Assembly (NCBI GenBank): GCA_017437755.1
Contig: JAFRXI010000072.1
Location: 1-32,517, forward strand
Reading direction: 5' to 3'
DNA length: 32,517 bases
From: Bacteroidales bacterium
Lineage (GTDB): Bacteria > Bacteroidota > Bacteroidia > Bacteroidales > UBA932
The notes under the pieces were generated by a model, which did no database searches, had not been told where the DNA came from, and was given only the letters and a program-made list of their open reading frames with translations. Positions 7,668-16,357 of the stretch are shown here, one piece after another (the first letter of the stretch is position 1; every line of letters starts with the position of its first letter). The translations under genes were made by a program, and so were the position numbers.

Positions 7668-9146
7668 ATGGCAAAAGAGGTAACGAGCAGATCGGATAAT
7701 TATTCGCAGTGGTATAACGACCTTGTGGTGAAGGCGGACCTGGCCGAACAGTCGGCCGTGAGGGGCTGCATGGTAATCAAGCCCTATGGCTATGCCATAT
7801 GGGAAAAGATGCAGTCGATCCTGGACGGTATGTTCAAGAAAACGGGCGTGAAGAACGCTTATTTCCCGCTTTTCATACCAAAGTCCTTCCTGAGCAGGGA
7901 AGCGGAGCATGTGGAGGGATTCGCCAAGGAATGCGCCGTGGTTACGCATCACAGGCTGATGGCCAATCCCAACGGCCCCGGCGTGGTGGTGGATCCGGAT
8001 GCCAGGCTCGAAGAGGAACTTGTGGTCAGGCCCACTTCGGAAACAATTATATGGAATACCTACAAGAACTGGATACATTCGTGGAGGGACCTTCCCATCC
8101 TGTGCAACCAGTGGTGCAACGTGGTCCGCTGGGAGATGCGCACGAGGCTCTTCCTCCGCACCGCGGAATTCCTCTGGCAGGAAGGCCATACGGCCCATGC
8201 CACGGCCCAGGAGGCCCGGGAGGAGGCTGAGAGGATGGTGGGCGTGTATGCCGACTTTGCGAGGAACGTTATGGCACTGCCCGTGGTCGTGGGCCACAAG
8301 AGCCCCCATGAGCGGTTTGCCGGTGCGCTGGACACCCTCACAATAGAGGCCCTGATGCAGGACGGAAAGGCCCTGCAGGCCGGAACTTCGCATTCCCTGG
8401 GGCAGAACTTCGCCAAGTCTTTCGATGTCCAGTATACCGACAAGGAGGGTAATCAGCAGTACGTATGGGCCTCGTCCTGGGGCGTTTCAACAAGGCTCAT
8501 GGGAGCCCTGATCATGGCACACGGCGACGACAACGGCCTTGTGCTGCCTCCGGCGCTGGCTCCTATACAGGTTGTTATGGTCCCCATCTACAAGACTCCC
8601 GAGGAGAGGGCTGCCATCGTGGCCAGGATGACTGAAATCAAGGCTGAACTGGAGAAGGACGGGCACAGCGTGGAAATCGACGACAGGGACAACCTCCGCC
8701 CTGGCTTCAAGTTTGCCGAGTGGGAACTGAAGGGCGTTCCGGTAAGGCTCGCCATCGGGCCCAGGGACCTCTCCGGAGGCACCGTGGAGGTGCACCGCCG
8801 CGATACCCTCGAGAAGGTGGTTGAACCCCTTGAAGGCCTTGCAGGAAGGATCGAGGGACTTCTGGACGATATCCAGAGGAATATCTACGCCAAGGCCCTG
8901 GCTTTCCGCGACGCCTCCATCCGCAAGGTCGACACCTGGGACGAGTTCAAGGAAGAAATCGAGAAGGGCGGCTTCCTCCTGGCCCACTGGGACGGTACCC
9001 CTGAAACCGAGATAAAGATACAGGACGAGACTAAGGCCACCATCCGGTGCATCCCCGTGGACAGCGCGGTATGCATGGAGGAAGGCAGGTGCGTCTATTC
9101 CGGGAAGCCTTCGCACCAGAGGGTGCTTTTTGCAAGATCATATTAG
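7668..9146 (+). CDS. proS: Prolyl-tRNA synthetase, eukaryote/archaeal-like type
   Basis: 492 residues. It charges tRNA-Pro with proline in the cytoplasm. Class II motifs are visible: [17 protein letters not shown], then [17 protein letters not shown] and the motif 2 region [33 protein letters not shown] and [15 protein letters not shown] complete the active site, and [22 protein letters not shown] holds motif 3. The anticodon-binding domain follows ([11 protein letters not shown] onward), and the C-terminal domain ends in the typical terminal Tyr (LFARSY). There is no editing INS domain between motifs 2 and 3, as expected for the short eukaryote-like ProRS common in Bacteroidetes. DUF3078 follows after 18 bases. 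Confidence 0.97.
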   Translation: MAKEVTSRSDNYSQWYNDLVVKADLAEQSAVRGCMVIKPYGYAIWEKMQSILDGMFKKTGVKNAYFPLFIPKSFLSREAEHVEGFAKECAVVTHHRLMANPNGPGVVVDPDARLEEELVVRPTSETIIWNTYKNWIHSWRDLPILCNQWCNVVRWEMRTRLFLRTAEFLWQEGHTAHATAQEAREEAERMVGVYADFARNVMALPVVVGHKSPHERFAGALDTLTIEALMQDGKALQAGTSHSLGQNFAKSFDVQYTDKEGNQQYVWASSWGVSTRLMGALIMAHGDDNGLVLPPALAPIQVVMVPIYKTPEERAAIVARMTEIKAELEKDGHSVEIDDRDNLRPGFKFAEWELKGVPVRLAIGPRDLSGGTVEVHRRDTLEKVVEPLEGLAGRIEGLLDDIQRNIYAKALAFRDASIRKVDTWDEFKEEIEKGGFLLAHWDGTPETEIKIQDETKATIRCIPVDSAVCMEEGRCVYSGKPSHQRVLFARSY

Positions 9147-9164
9147 AAATCAATTATTTACACA

Positions 9165-10232
9165 ATGAAAAAGATAGCAGTCTTCTTTGCCGGAATGCTC
9201 GTTGCAGCACTTCCTGCATTTGCCCAGGACGATGCCCAGCAGGCGGCGGCACAGGCCGCGGAAACAATCGCCGCGGCTCCCGATGTGCCGGTAGTCCCTC
9301 CAAAGCCCAAGTACTGGACCCTGACCCTGCAGAACAATATCAACTTTGGCCAGACCTTCCTCAGCCAGTGGGCGGCCGGAGGTTACAACAACTACTCCCT
9401 TGCAGCAGGCATCGACGCCAACGCCAACTATGCCAAGGGCAAGATGATCTGGAACAACCGCCTTCAACTTGACTACGGATTCATGTATTCCGCCGACAAG
9501 CCCATCATCCAGAAAAACAAGGACCGGATTTACTTCGAGTCCAAGTGGGGCCTCGAGACCCCGGCCCCGCATTTGAGCTGGTCGGCCAACTTTGACTTCC
9601 GCACCCAGTTCAACAACAACTGGAACTATGCCACTCCCAAGTCTTTCGCCGGTGACGAGCCCACCAAGCAGGAGTGGAAAGCCGCCCGCGAACTGAAGTC
9701 CGGCCTGTTCTCCCCGGCCTACATCAACCTGGGTCTCGGTCTCCTGTGGACCCCCAAGCCATGGTTCTCGCTCAACTTTGCGCCCATTACAGGAGGCGTG
9801 GTGATTGTCAGCGATGACTTGCTCCGCTACACTTACGGTATGGATCTGGTCAAAGGCAGTTCCTATACCGACAGGAAGCAGGCTTATACCGACGGCTTTT
9901 ACTCCGATTTCCGCCCGGTGCGGTATGAATTCGGTGCCCAGCTGAAGATTGACGCCAAGTGGGTGATCAATGAGAATTTCACCTACACCACACAGCTTGC
10001 CCTGTTCTACAACTATCTGACACCCAAGGTGGAACCCCGTATCAACTGGGATAACAAGGTGTTCTGGAAGATGGCCAAGTACTTTGCCCTCACCCTGTCC
10101 ACCAACCTCATCTACGATCCGCTTGTGATGGTAAGGGATTCCGACAAGGACGGAAAGCCCGACACCAAGGGCGTGCAGTTCAGGGAATTCCTGGAACTCG
10201 GTTTTACCTACACCATTTCCGCCAAGAAGTAA
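9165..10232 (+). CDS. DUF3078 family outer-membrane protein
   Basis: 355 residues with a signal peptide (MKKIAVFFAGMLVAALPAFAQ). An Ala/Gln/Pro-rich spacer follows, then a beta-rich body typical of DUF3078 (PF11276): WTLTLQNNINFGQTFLSQWAAGGYNNYSLAAG is the signature N-terminal strand pair (NFSQ..LS.WA.GG.NS in the family). WNNRLQLDYGFMYS, KYFALTLSTNLIYDP and a calcium-like DSDKDGKPDTKG loop follow near the C-terminus. Function is unknown; the pattern suggests an outer-membrane beta-barrel. Its stop overlaps the tilS start (TAATG), so the two are translationally linked even though their roles seem unrelated. Confidence 0.85.
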   Translation: MKKIAVFFAGMLVAALPAFAQDDAQQAAAQAAETIAAAPDVPVVPPKPKYWTLTLQNNINFGQTFLSQWAAGGYNNYSLAAGIDANANYAKGKMIWNNRLQLDYGFMYSADKPIIQKNKDRIYFESKWGLETPAPHLSWSANFDFRTQFNNNWNYATPKSFAGDEPTKQEWKAARELKSGLFSPAYINLGLGLLWTPKPWFSLNFAPITGGVVIVSDDLLRYTYGMDLVKGSSYTDRKQAYTDGFYSDFRPVRYEFGAQLKIDAKWVINENFTYTTQLALFYNYLTPKVEPRINWDNKVFWKMAKYFALTLSTNLIYDPLVMVRDSDKDGKPDTKGVQFREFLELGFTYTISAKK

Positions 10233-11569
10233 TGGGATTGATCCTCGCGGCCGTGAGCGGGGGGATCGACTCCATGTGCATGGCTGACATATTGTATGGC
10301 AGGGGCGATGCTTTCGGCATCGCCCATTGCAACTTCTGCCTGCGCGGGGAGGAGAGCGACTCCGATGAGGCCCTGGTACGCGGCTGGGCCAGGGACCGTG
10401 GTATCCCGTTCCATGTGGAAAGATTTGATACTGAGGGGTATGCATCTGAGAAGGGGATCAGTATCGAGATGGCGGCAAGGGAACTCCGGTACGGATTCTT
10501 CGCCAGGGTCGCCCGTGAGCACGGCTATTCCGGAGTGGCCGTGGCCCATAATGCCGACGACAATGCGGAGACTTTGATACTCAATTTGTTGAGGGGAACC
10601 GGAATCAAGGGACTTACAGGAATGAGGAGGGAGGGGACCCTGCCTGTGCCGGGTTGCGACATCCCGCTTCTGAGGCCGCTTCTCTCCATGACCAGGGCCG
10701 GGATCATGGAATACGCCGCCTCGCACGAGGTTCCGTATCATGAGGACAGGACCAATCTGGAGGTGGAGTACAAGCGGAACAAGGTCCGTAACCTGGTATT
10801 CCCGGTTTTTTCCCAGATCAATCCCTCGTTCGTGTCCACCCTGTGCGACGACATGCACCGGCTTGAGGCGGTATCGGATATCGCCGACGAATGGTACGGC
10901 GCTTGCCGCGGCCGGGTGTTCGATGGGGAAACAATTGATGCTGAGAGCCTTATGGCGCTCCCGCATTGGGAGTACGTGCTGTGGAGGCTGTTTGACGAAC
11001 TGGGTATGGAACCGGTCCAGGCTGCCGAGGCGGCACGTCTTCTCAAAAGCGGTCCGGTGCCAGGCGGGAGGGTTTTCGCTTCGAGCTCGGCACGCCTTGT
11101 CTCATTCCGCCGTGGATTCCAGCTTGCGCCCCTTTGCATCCGGGAAAATGACGGTTGCACAGTTGTGGAAGGGCCAGGCATATACAATGTTTCAGGTACG
11201 CGGTTCAGCGTTGAACAGCTGCCTTATTCTCCCGGGATGAAGCTCGCCCAGGAGGAGGGGACCGTCATAGTGGACGCTGCTGCCATTCCTTTCCCCTTCA
11301 TTGCCAGGGGGTGGAAAGCCGGCGACTGGATGAAGCCCCTTGGGCTCGGCGGCAGCAAGAAGTTGAGCGACCTTTTCGTTGACCTCAAGTTCTCGCCGGC
11401 GGAAAAAGCCTCGGCAGTGGTGCTCCTCAGGCCCCTTATGAATAAAGAAGGGGCCGCGAACGAACATGTCGCAGCCCTTCTGGGTTACAGGATCGACGAG
11501 GCGTTCCGGGTAGGCCCCGGAACAAAGGTCCTCTATCGGATCTCGATATCGAACGGCAGTCGGGCGTAA
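10232..11569 (+). CDS. tilS: tRNA(Ile)-lysidine synthase TilS
   Basis: 445 residues. It uses ATP and lysine to convert C34 of the CAU anticodon of tRNA-Ile2 to lysidine, switching its decoding from AUG to AUA. The PP-loop motif AAVSGGIDSMCMADIL is at residues 6-21, and HNADDNAETLILNLLRGTGIKGLTGM is a further family signature. The C-terminal part (FIARGWKAGDWMKPLGLGGSKKLSDLF) is the TilS C-terminal tRNA-binding domain. The N-terminus is very short, with only seven residues before SGG; the ATG is fixed by the TAATG overlap with the upstream gene, and no other start is visible in the frame nearby. Its 3' end overlaps the convergent sppA gene by 37 bases. Confidence 0.95.
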   Translation: MGLILAAVSGGIDSMCMADILYGRGDAFGIAHCNFCLRGEESDSDEALVRGWARDRGIPFHVERFDTEGYASEKGISIEMAARELRYGFFARVAREHGYSGVAVAHNADDNAETLILNLLRGTGIKGLTGMRREGTLPVPGCDIPLLRPLLSMTRAGIMEYAASHEVPYHEDRTNLEVEYKRNKVRNLVFPVFSQINPSFVSTLCDDMHRLEAVSDIADEWYGACRGRVFDGETIDAESLMALPHWEYVLWRLFDELGMEPVQAAEAARLLKSGPVPGGRVFASSSARLVSFRRGFQLAPLCIRENDGCTVVEGPGIYNVSGTRFSVEQLPYSPGMKLAQEEGTVIVDAAAIPFPFIARGWKAGDWMKPLGLGGSKKLSDLFVDLKFSPAEKASAVVLLRPLMNKEGAANEHVAALLGYRIDEAFRVGPGTKVLYRISISNGSRA

Positions 11570-13317
11570 GCCTTTCCGGCCTTGTTCGACATTATTTCGC
11601 GGATACCCTGTTCCATGAACTCGAAAGCGGTTCCGGCAAGGATCGCGGGCTCGTCGGGCGATTTCTGCCCAAACATCTCCATTACGGTTTCCATGGTTGT
11701 CTTGGCCTTGGGATATCCCACGACGGCGTAGGCCTTGGGATCCTCGAATCCGGCCAGTGACGCTGCGTATGCCACGGCGTCCTGGAGGGTGCCGATTTCA
11801 TCCACCAGCCCGATGCCGATGGCGTCGGAACCGGCCCATACGCGGCCCTGGGCAATCTCGTCGACCTTTGCCTCGGTGAGTCCGCGGCCCTGGGCGACTA
11901 TGGAGACGAACGAGGAGTAGATGTCCTCGATGGATGCCTGCATGTAATCGAGCTCCTCCTTGTTGAAGGGCCTCATGAGCGAGAACATGTCGGAATGCTT
12001 GTTGGAGCCCACCGAAGTGATACCTACGTGCGCAATGTCCTTTGCGGTCTTTCCAAGATCGGGAATCATGCTGAACACGCCGATGCTGCCGGTGAGGGTG
12101 GTGGCGTCGGAATAGATCTTACCGCAGTTGTTGGAAATCCAGTAACCGCCTGAAGCTGCGTAGTTTCCGTACGATGCCACAAGTGGTTTCTGCTCCTTGA
12201 GGAGGTCGAGGGCGTCCTTGATCTTGTTGGATGCCAGGACGCTTCCGCCGGGAGAGTTCACCCTCAGGACCACGGCCTTCACGGTCTCGTCCCTGCGAAT
12301 CTTGTCGATGATGGACGCAAAGCGGTCGCCGGCCACTTCCTGAGCTTCCTTGCCGTCGACGATGTTGCCGTCGGCATAGATGACTGCCACGTTGTTCTTT
12401 CCGGGGATTGCTGCGGGAACCTTGGAGTTTACGTAATCCACGAACGGGATGAGCTTGAGGTCTTCAGGCTTGGCTGCGCCGGAAAGTTCCGCCAGCTTCA
12501 TTACAAGCTGCTCGTGGGTGAAGAGGCTGTCCACCAGTCCTTCTGCGAGGAAGTCCTCGGGATGGAGCAGGGAAAGGTTGTCTATGAGGGAGTTGAGCTT
12601 TTCAACGGAGATCCCGCGGCCCTCGGCCATGTCGCCCGAGAATTTCTTCCAGATGGCGTCTATCATGGCCTGGTACTGCTCCAGGTTCTCAGGGCTGGGG
12701 GAGTTCCTTATGAACATCTCGCCGGCCGATTTGTATTTTCCGTGGCGGATGAGCTGGACGTTTACCCCGAATTTGTCGAGGAGGTCCTTGAGAAAGGTCA
12801 TCCTGCTGGATATTCCAAGCAGCATGGACTGTCCACCGTGGTCCTTGAGCATGTATATCTTGTCGGCCGCCGAGTCGAGGAAATAGCTGCCGTTGCTGGG
12901 CTGCTCGGTATAGGCCACCACGGCTTTTCCTCCGGCGCGGAACTTGAGCAGGGAGGCGCGGAATTCCTCCAGCTGTGCCATTCCGGACATCATGGCGTCG
13001 CTGCGGAGAAGCAGGTATTTGACCGAAGGGTCCTCTGCGGCGATGTCAATGGCCTTGGCCGCCTCCAGGATTCCGACGGTGGGGTAGCTCTCGGTGTTGA
13101 GCGACCTGAAATCGGGGATGCCGGCTTCCTGGTTCTGCTCGCCGAGGATGAATTTTGACATGTCCACGTCCAGCACGCCCTCCCTGGGAAGGACGGGCTT
13201 GCCGGAAGAACCGCCAGCAACGGCTCCTATGATTCCAAAGAAGAAGAACATTCCTATGAGCCCTGCCAGGATTACGCCCACTATGCATGCGAGCGTCATT
13301 TTGAAGAATTCTTTCAT
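11533..13317 (-). CDS. sppA: Signal peptide peptidase SppA, 67K type
   Basis: 594 residues from MKEFFKMTLACIVG (ATG complement of 13315-13317). The frame is open 13 codons further up, but that part crosses the promoter and spoils the N-terminal membrane anchor, so the shorter start is used. There is one transmembrane helix near residues 8-35. The protein has two tandem peptidase S49 domains as in E. coli SppA. The catalytic Lys is probably Lys196 (HGKYKSAGEMF, in the first domain) and the Ser is Ser389 (YGNYAASGGYWIS, in the second). LRVNSPGGSVLAS and TLTGSIGVFSMIPDLG are family signatures. It cleaves remnant signal peptides in the inner membrane and faces the periplasm. The gene is monocistronic, between convergent tilS and divergent hisS. 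Confidence 0.95.
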   Translation of the reverse strand: MKEFFKMTLACIVGVILAGLIGMFFFFGIIGAVAGGSSGKPVLPREGVLDVDMSKFILGEQNQEAGIPDFRSLNTESYPTVGILEAAKAIDIAAEDPSVKYLLLRSDAMMSGMAQLEEFRASLLKFRAGGKAVVAYTEQPSNGSYFLDSAADKIYMLKDHGGQSMLLGISSRMTFLKDLLDKFGVNVQLIRHGKYKSAGEMFIRNSPSPENLEQYQAMIDAIWKKFSGDMAEGRGISVEKLNSLIDNLSLLHPEDFLAEGLVDSLFTHEQLVMKLAELSGAAKPEDLKLIPFVDYVNSKVPAAIPGKNNVAVIYADGNIVDGKEAQEVAGDRFASIIDKIRRDETVKAVVLRVNSPGGSVLASNKIKDALDLLKEQKPLVASYGNYAASGGYWISNNCGKIYSDATTLTGSIGVFSMIPDLGKTAKDIAHVGITSVGSNKHSDMFSLMRPFNKEELDYMQASIEDIYSSFVSIVAQGRGLTEAKVDEIAQGRVWAGSDAIGIGLVDEIGTLQDAVAYAASLAGFEDPKAYAVVGYPKAKTTMETVMEMFGQKSPDEPAILAGTAFEFMEQGIREIMSNKAGKAYARLPFDIEIR

Positions 13318-13334
13318 GAGTATAGAGTTAAACC

Positions 13335-13365
13335 TTGCAAAGATAGTCAAAATCAAATATATTTG
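13335..13365 (+). promoter_or_regulatory. Promoter for hisS
   Basis: TTG at 13335-13337 and TATATTTG at 13358-13365, 20 bases apart, an excellent match to the Bacteroidetes consensus. The hisS ATG is at 13383, so the leader is only about 10 bases. The -33 element abuts the minus-strand -7 box of sppA. Confidence 0.72.
13338..13345 (-). promoter_or_regulatory. Promoter -7 box for sppA
   Basis: The minus strand reads TATCTTTG followed by GCA, 20 bases before the sppA ATG. It lies inside the -33/-7 spacer of the hisS promoter, so the two polymerases would compete for the same DNA. Confidence 0.6.
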
Positions 13366-13382
13366 TATGATAATTCAGTATC

Positions 13383-14771
13383 ATGGCACAAAAACCGTCA
13401 ATACCAAAGGGCACCAGGGACTTCGGCCAGGAGGAGATGGCCGCCCGCAACTATATATTCGACACCGTCAGGAGCGTGTTCAAGGTTTTCGGGTATTCCC
13501 AGATAGAGACCCCGGCAATGGAGAATCTTTCCACGCTGCTTGGAAAGTACGGTGACGAGGGCGACAAGCTCCTTTTCCGGATCCTCAATTCAGGCGATGC
13601 CTTTGCAGGAGTGGATGCAGGGGCGGTTCAGGCTCCTGACGGCAGCCTGGACGGAAGGGCAATAACCGCGAGGGTCTGCGAAAAGGGCCTGAGGTATGAC
13701 CTTACCGTTCCCTTTGCCCGCTATGTGGTGCAGCATCAGAACGATATCTCATTCCCTTTCAAGCGTTTCCAGATCCAGCCGGTTTGGCGGGCCGACCGTC
13801 CGCAGAAGGGCCGTTACCGCGAGTTCTACCAGTGCGACGTGGACGTGGTGGGCTCGGATTCGCTGCTGTATGAACTGGAATTGCTGCAGATGGTGGACAT
13901 GGTGTTCTCCAGCCTTGGAATCGGCGTCCTCATCAAGGTTAACAACCGCAAGGTCCTTACCGGCCTGGCAGAAATCTGCGGATTCCCCGACAAGGTGGTG
14001 GACATTACCGTAGCCATCGACAAGATGGAGAAGATAGGCTTGGCGAAAGTTGAGGAAGAGCTTCTGGAGAGGGGACTTTCCGCTGAGGCCGTGGGACTTC
14101 TGGAGCCGGTGCTCACCCTGGAGGGTACCACCGGTGAGAAGATCTCCGTCATGCGGAAACTCTTCAGCGACAAGGACTCCGCCACGGGCCTCAAGGGCGT
14201 GGAAGAACTCGAGGTGCTTTTCTCGCTGGTGGAATCGGCCGGAATAGCGTCGAGGATTGAGATGGACCTCTCGCTCGCGCGCGGACTTAATTATTATACG
14301 GGTGCGATCTTCGAGGTAAAGGCCTTGGATTTCCCTATCGGAAGTATTTGCGGCGGAGGACGTTACGACAACCTTACCGGCATTTTCGGCCTTCCCGGGG
14401 TGTCCGGAGTGGGCATCTCCTTCGGGGCCGACAGGATATACGACGTGCTGAAGGGGCTGGACAGGTTCCCTTCCGGTACGGGCGTTTCCACCAGGCTGCT
14501 CTTTGCCAACATGGGTGATGCCGAACTGCGATACATCCTTCCCGTGGTGAAGGCCCTCCGGGGGCGGGGGATTTCTGTGGAAATCTATCCCGAGGCGGCA
14601 AAACTGCGCAAGCAGTTCGAGTATGCCCAGAAGAAGGATATACCGTTCCTTTCAATATGCGGTGCCGACGAGGCTGCTTCCTCGTCCGTGAACATAAAGG
14701 ACCTTGCCTCCGGGGAACAGCGCCGGTTCCCGTCGGAGGATGTGGATGCAATGGCCGGATTCATAGGATAA
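13383..14771 (+). CDS. hisS: Histidyl-tRNA synthetase
   Basis: 462 residues. It charges tRNA-His in the cytoplasm. The start [17 protein letters not shown] is the family N-terminus. Motif 1 lies at [17 protein letters not shown]; motif 2 is [16 protein letters not shown] followed by [15 protein letters not shown]. The histidine-specific motif [15 protein letters not shown] and motif 3 [13 protein letters not shown] with [13 protein letters not shown] follow. The C-terminal anticodon-binding domain starts near [16 protein letters not shown]. The ECF sigma gene begins three bases after the stop, so read-through from the hisS promoter into the sigma gene is likely unless a promoter hides within hisS. 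Confidence 0.97.
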   Translation: MAQKPSIPKGTRDFGQEEMAARNYIFDTVRSVFKVFGYSQIETPAMENLSTLLGKYGDEGDKLLFRILNSGDAFAGVDAGAVQAPDGSLDGRAITARVCEKGLRYDLTVPFARYVVQHQNDISFPFKRFQIQPVWRADRPQKGRYREFYQCDVDVVGSDSLLYELELLQMVDMVFSSLGIGVLIKVNNRKVLTGLAEICGFPDKVVDITVAIDKMEKIGLAKVEEELLERGLSAEAVGLLEPVLTLEGTTGEKISVMRKLFSDKDSATGLKGVEELEVLFSLVESAGIASRIEMDLSLARGLNYYTGAIFEVKALDFPIGSICGGGRYDNLTGIFGLPGVSGVGISFGADRIYDVLKGLDRFPSGTGVSTRLLFANMGDAELRYILPVVKALRGRGISVEIYPEAAKLRKQFEYAQKKDIPFLSICGADEAASSSVNIKDLASGEQRRFPSEDVDAMAGFIG

Positions 14772-14774
14772 TCC

Positions 14775-15272
14775 ATGGATATAGAGGCACTTTTCAGGCA
14801 GTACTATCCCCGTATGAGGAATTTCGCCACGCGCATCGTTGAGCGTGGTGATATTGCCGACGACATAGTGCAGGAGTGCTTCATAAAACTCTATGAGAAG
14901 CGTTTTTCCATACGGGACGTCTCGCCCGGCGCCCTGCTGTTCGTGATGGTGCGCAATTCCTGCATCAATTATTTAAGGCGCAGGGCCCAGCTCTATACCG
15001 GAATGGAGGCGGCTGCGCAGGTGATGGTCACCCCCGAGGACGAGATAATGTACGCCGAGTTGCAGCAGGAGATAGAAAAGGTGATGCGCACCCTTCCGCC
15101 AAGATGCCGGGAGGTATTCTATATGAGCCGTTTCGAGGGCTTGAAAGTCAAGGAGATAGCGGAGCGGACCGGAACTTCCACCCAGAATGTGGAAAAGCAT
15201 ATATCAAGGGCCCTGGAGGTGTTTGCGCGCCATTTTGGCGGACTGGACATCTATGCCCGCAGTTTTGCTTGA
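14775..15272 (+). CDS. ECF sigma-70 factor, Bacteroidetes FecI-like
   Basis: 165 residues. Region 2 (residues ~5-70) shows LFRQYYPRMRNFATRIV, DIADDIVQECFIKLYE and the FVMVRNSCINYLRRR promoter-melting helix. Region 4 (~105-155) shows LPPRCREVFYMSRFEGLKVKEIAERTG and STQNVEKHISRALEVF, a helix-turn-helix for the -35 element. It redirects RNA polymerase to a small set of target promoters and is normally held by the FecR-type protein encoded 52 bases downstream. The STN-containing SusC after that completes the usual three-part trans-envelope signalling cascade. The target is most likely the susCD operon; no promoter of the housekeeping type is visible before fecR or susC, which fits sigma-specific control (inference). 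Confidence 0.93.
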   Translation: MDIEALFRQYYPRMRNFATRIVERGDIADDIVQECFIKLYEKRFSIRDVSPGALLFVMVRNSCINYLRRRAQLYTGMEAAAQVMVTPEDEIMYAELQQEIEKVMRTLPPRCREVFYMSRFEGLKVKEIAERTGTSTQNVEKHISRALEVFARHFGGLDIYARSFA

Positions 15273-15324
15273 TTTTTTTTGATTTTCAAGGTTGGTTTTT
15301 TGATGGTTTTCTTGTTATATATGC

Positions 15325-16302
15325 ATGACAAGGAACAACCAATTTTATAAAGACCTGTCTTTCAAGTATTTCAGGGGAGAGATAACGGCTTCGGAAGAAA
15401 AGGAGCTGTTTGAGTGGCTCAAGGCCGGTGAAAACCGTATGGCCACCCTTCATGAGTGGGAGGACGAGTGGAAGGATACCGGCGTGGTTGAGAATACACC
15501 GGTGTGGGAGTCGATGCTGGGAAGGATCGCTGCCAGGGAGGCGCTGGAGACATCCGACGTGATGCCCCGCAGGAAGATGTCCCCCTGGATCGGTGCCGTG
15601 GCCGCTGCGGTGGTGGCCCTATTTGGCGCTATCTTCCTTCTGGCAAGACCCGAACCGGTCCAGGAATATGCGATGGAAGCGCCCGCAGGGGAAAAAAGCA
15701 GGATTTTCCTGCCCGACAGTTCGGTGGTCTGGCTCAATTCGGGGTCAAAGCTCTTTTTCAACAGTTCGTTCAATTCCAAGGACCGCCGGGTAGCCCTGGT
15801 GGGGGAGGGGTATTTTGAGGTAAGCCACAACGAGCAGCTTCCTTTCAGGGTGACGTGCGGCGACGTGGACGTGCTGGTCAAGGGGACCAAGTTCAACGTG
15901 TCGGCCTATCCCGAAGACCTGTTTGTCACGACCAGTGTACTGGAGGGGCATGTGGTATTCAGCCACGGAGACGCCCACATGGACCTGCTGAAGGGACAGT
16001 CGGCCAGGTACGACGTGGTTTCCGGCTCCTTCTCACGTTCTCTCCAGACCCCGGAGAACGAGTCGGCATGGACGGAAAGCCGTTTCGTTTACGAGGGGAT
16101 AACCTTGTCGGAACTTGCCGAGAAACTGTCCAGGACCTATGCGGTGAGATTCCACTTCAATACCTCCGAACACCTCGACGGCAAATTCAATATCTCGCTG
16201 CGCAACAACGAGTCGCTTGACGATGTCCTGAGGGCACTTGAGAAGATGATTCCCATCAAGGCCAGGAGAGAGGGCGACAATGTGTACATAGACAAGCGGT
16301 AA
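15325..16302 (+). CDS. FecR-type anti-sigma factor
   Basis: 325 residues. The cytoplasmic N-terminus (1-86) carries the helical sigma-binding segment FRGEITASEEKELFEWLKAG. A single transmembrane helix spans ~87-108 (WIGAVAAAVVALFGAIFLLA). The periplasmic FecR domain follows (~115-215, with EKSRIFLPDSSVVWLNSGSK, VALVGEGYFEVSHNE and VLVKGTKFNVSAYPED), and a C-terminal DUF4974-like/STN-like domain (~250-325, FVYEGITLSELAEKLSRTY) completes it. It should relay ligand binding at the outer-membrane SusC to the ECF sigma factor. The ATG at 15325 is chosen; an ATG four bases upstream is in another frame. The 52-bp gap before it is T-rich with no clear housekeeping promoter. Confidence 0.93.
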   Translation: MTRNNQFYKDLSFKYFRGEITASEEKELFEWLKAGENRMATLHEWEDEWKDTGVVENTPVWESMLGRIAAREALETSDVMPRRKMSPWIGAVAAAVVALFGAIFLLARPEPVQEYAMEAPAGEKSRIFLPDSSVVWLNSGSKLFFNSSFNSKDRRVALVGEGYFEVSHNEQLPFRVTCGDVDVLVKGTKFNVSAYPEDLFVTTSVLEGHVVFSHGDAHMDLLKGQSARYDVVSGSFSRSLQTPENESAWTESRFVYEGITLSELAEKLSRTYAVRFHFNTSEHLDGKFNISLRNNESLDDVLRALEKMIPIKARREGDNVYIDKR

Positions 16303-16357
16303 TTAATTCTAACCAACAATATATCGTAATCTAATCTAATCATTAACTGTAAAGCAA

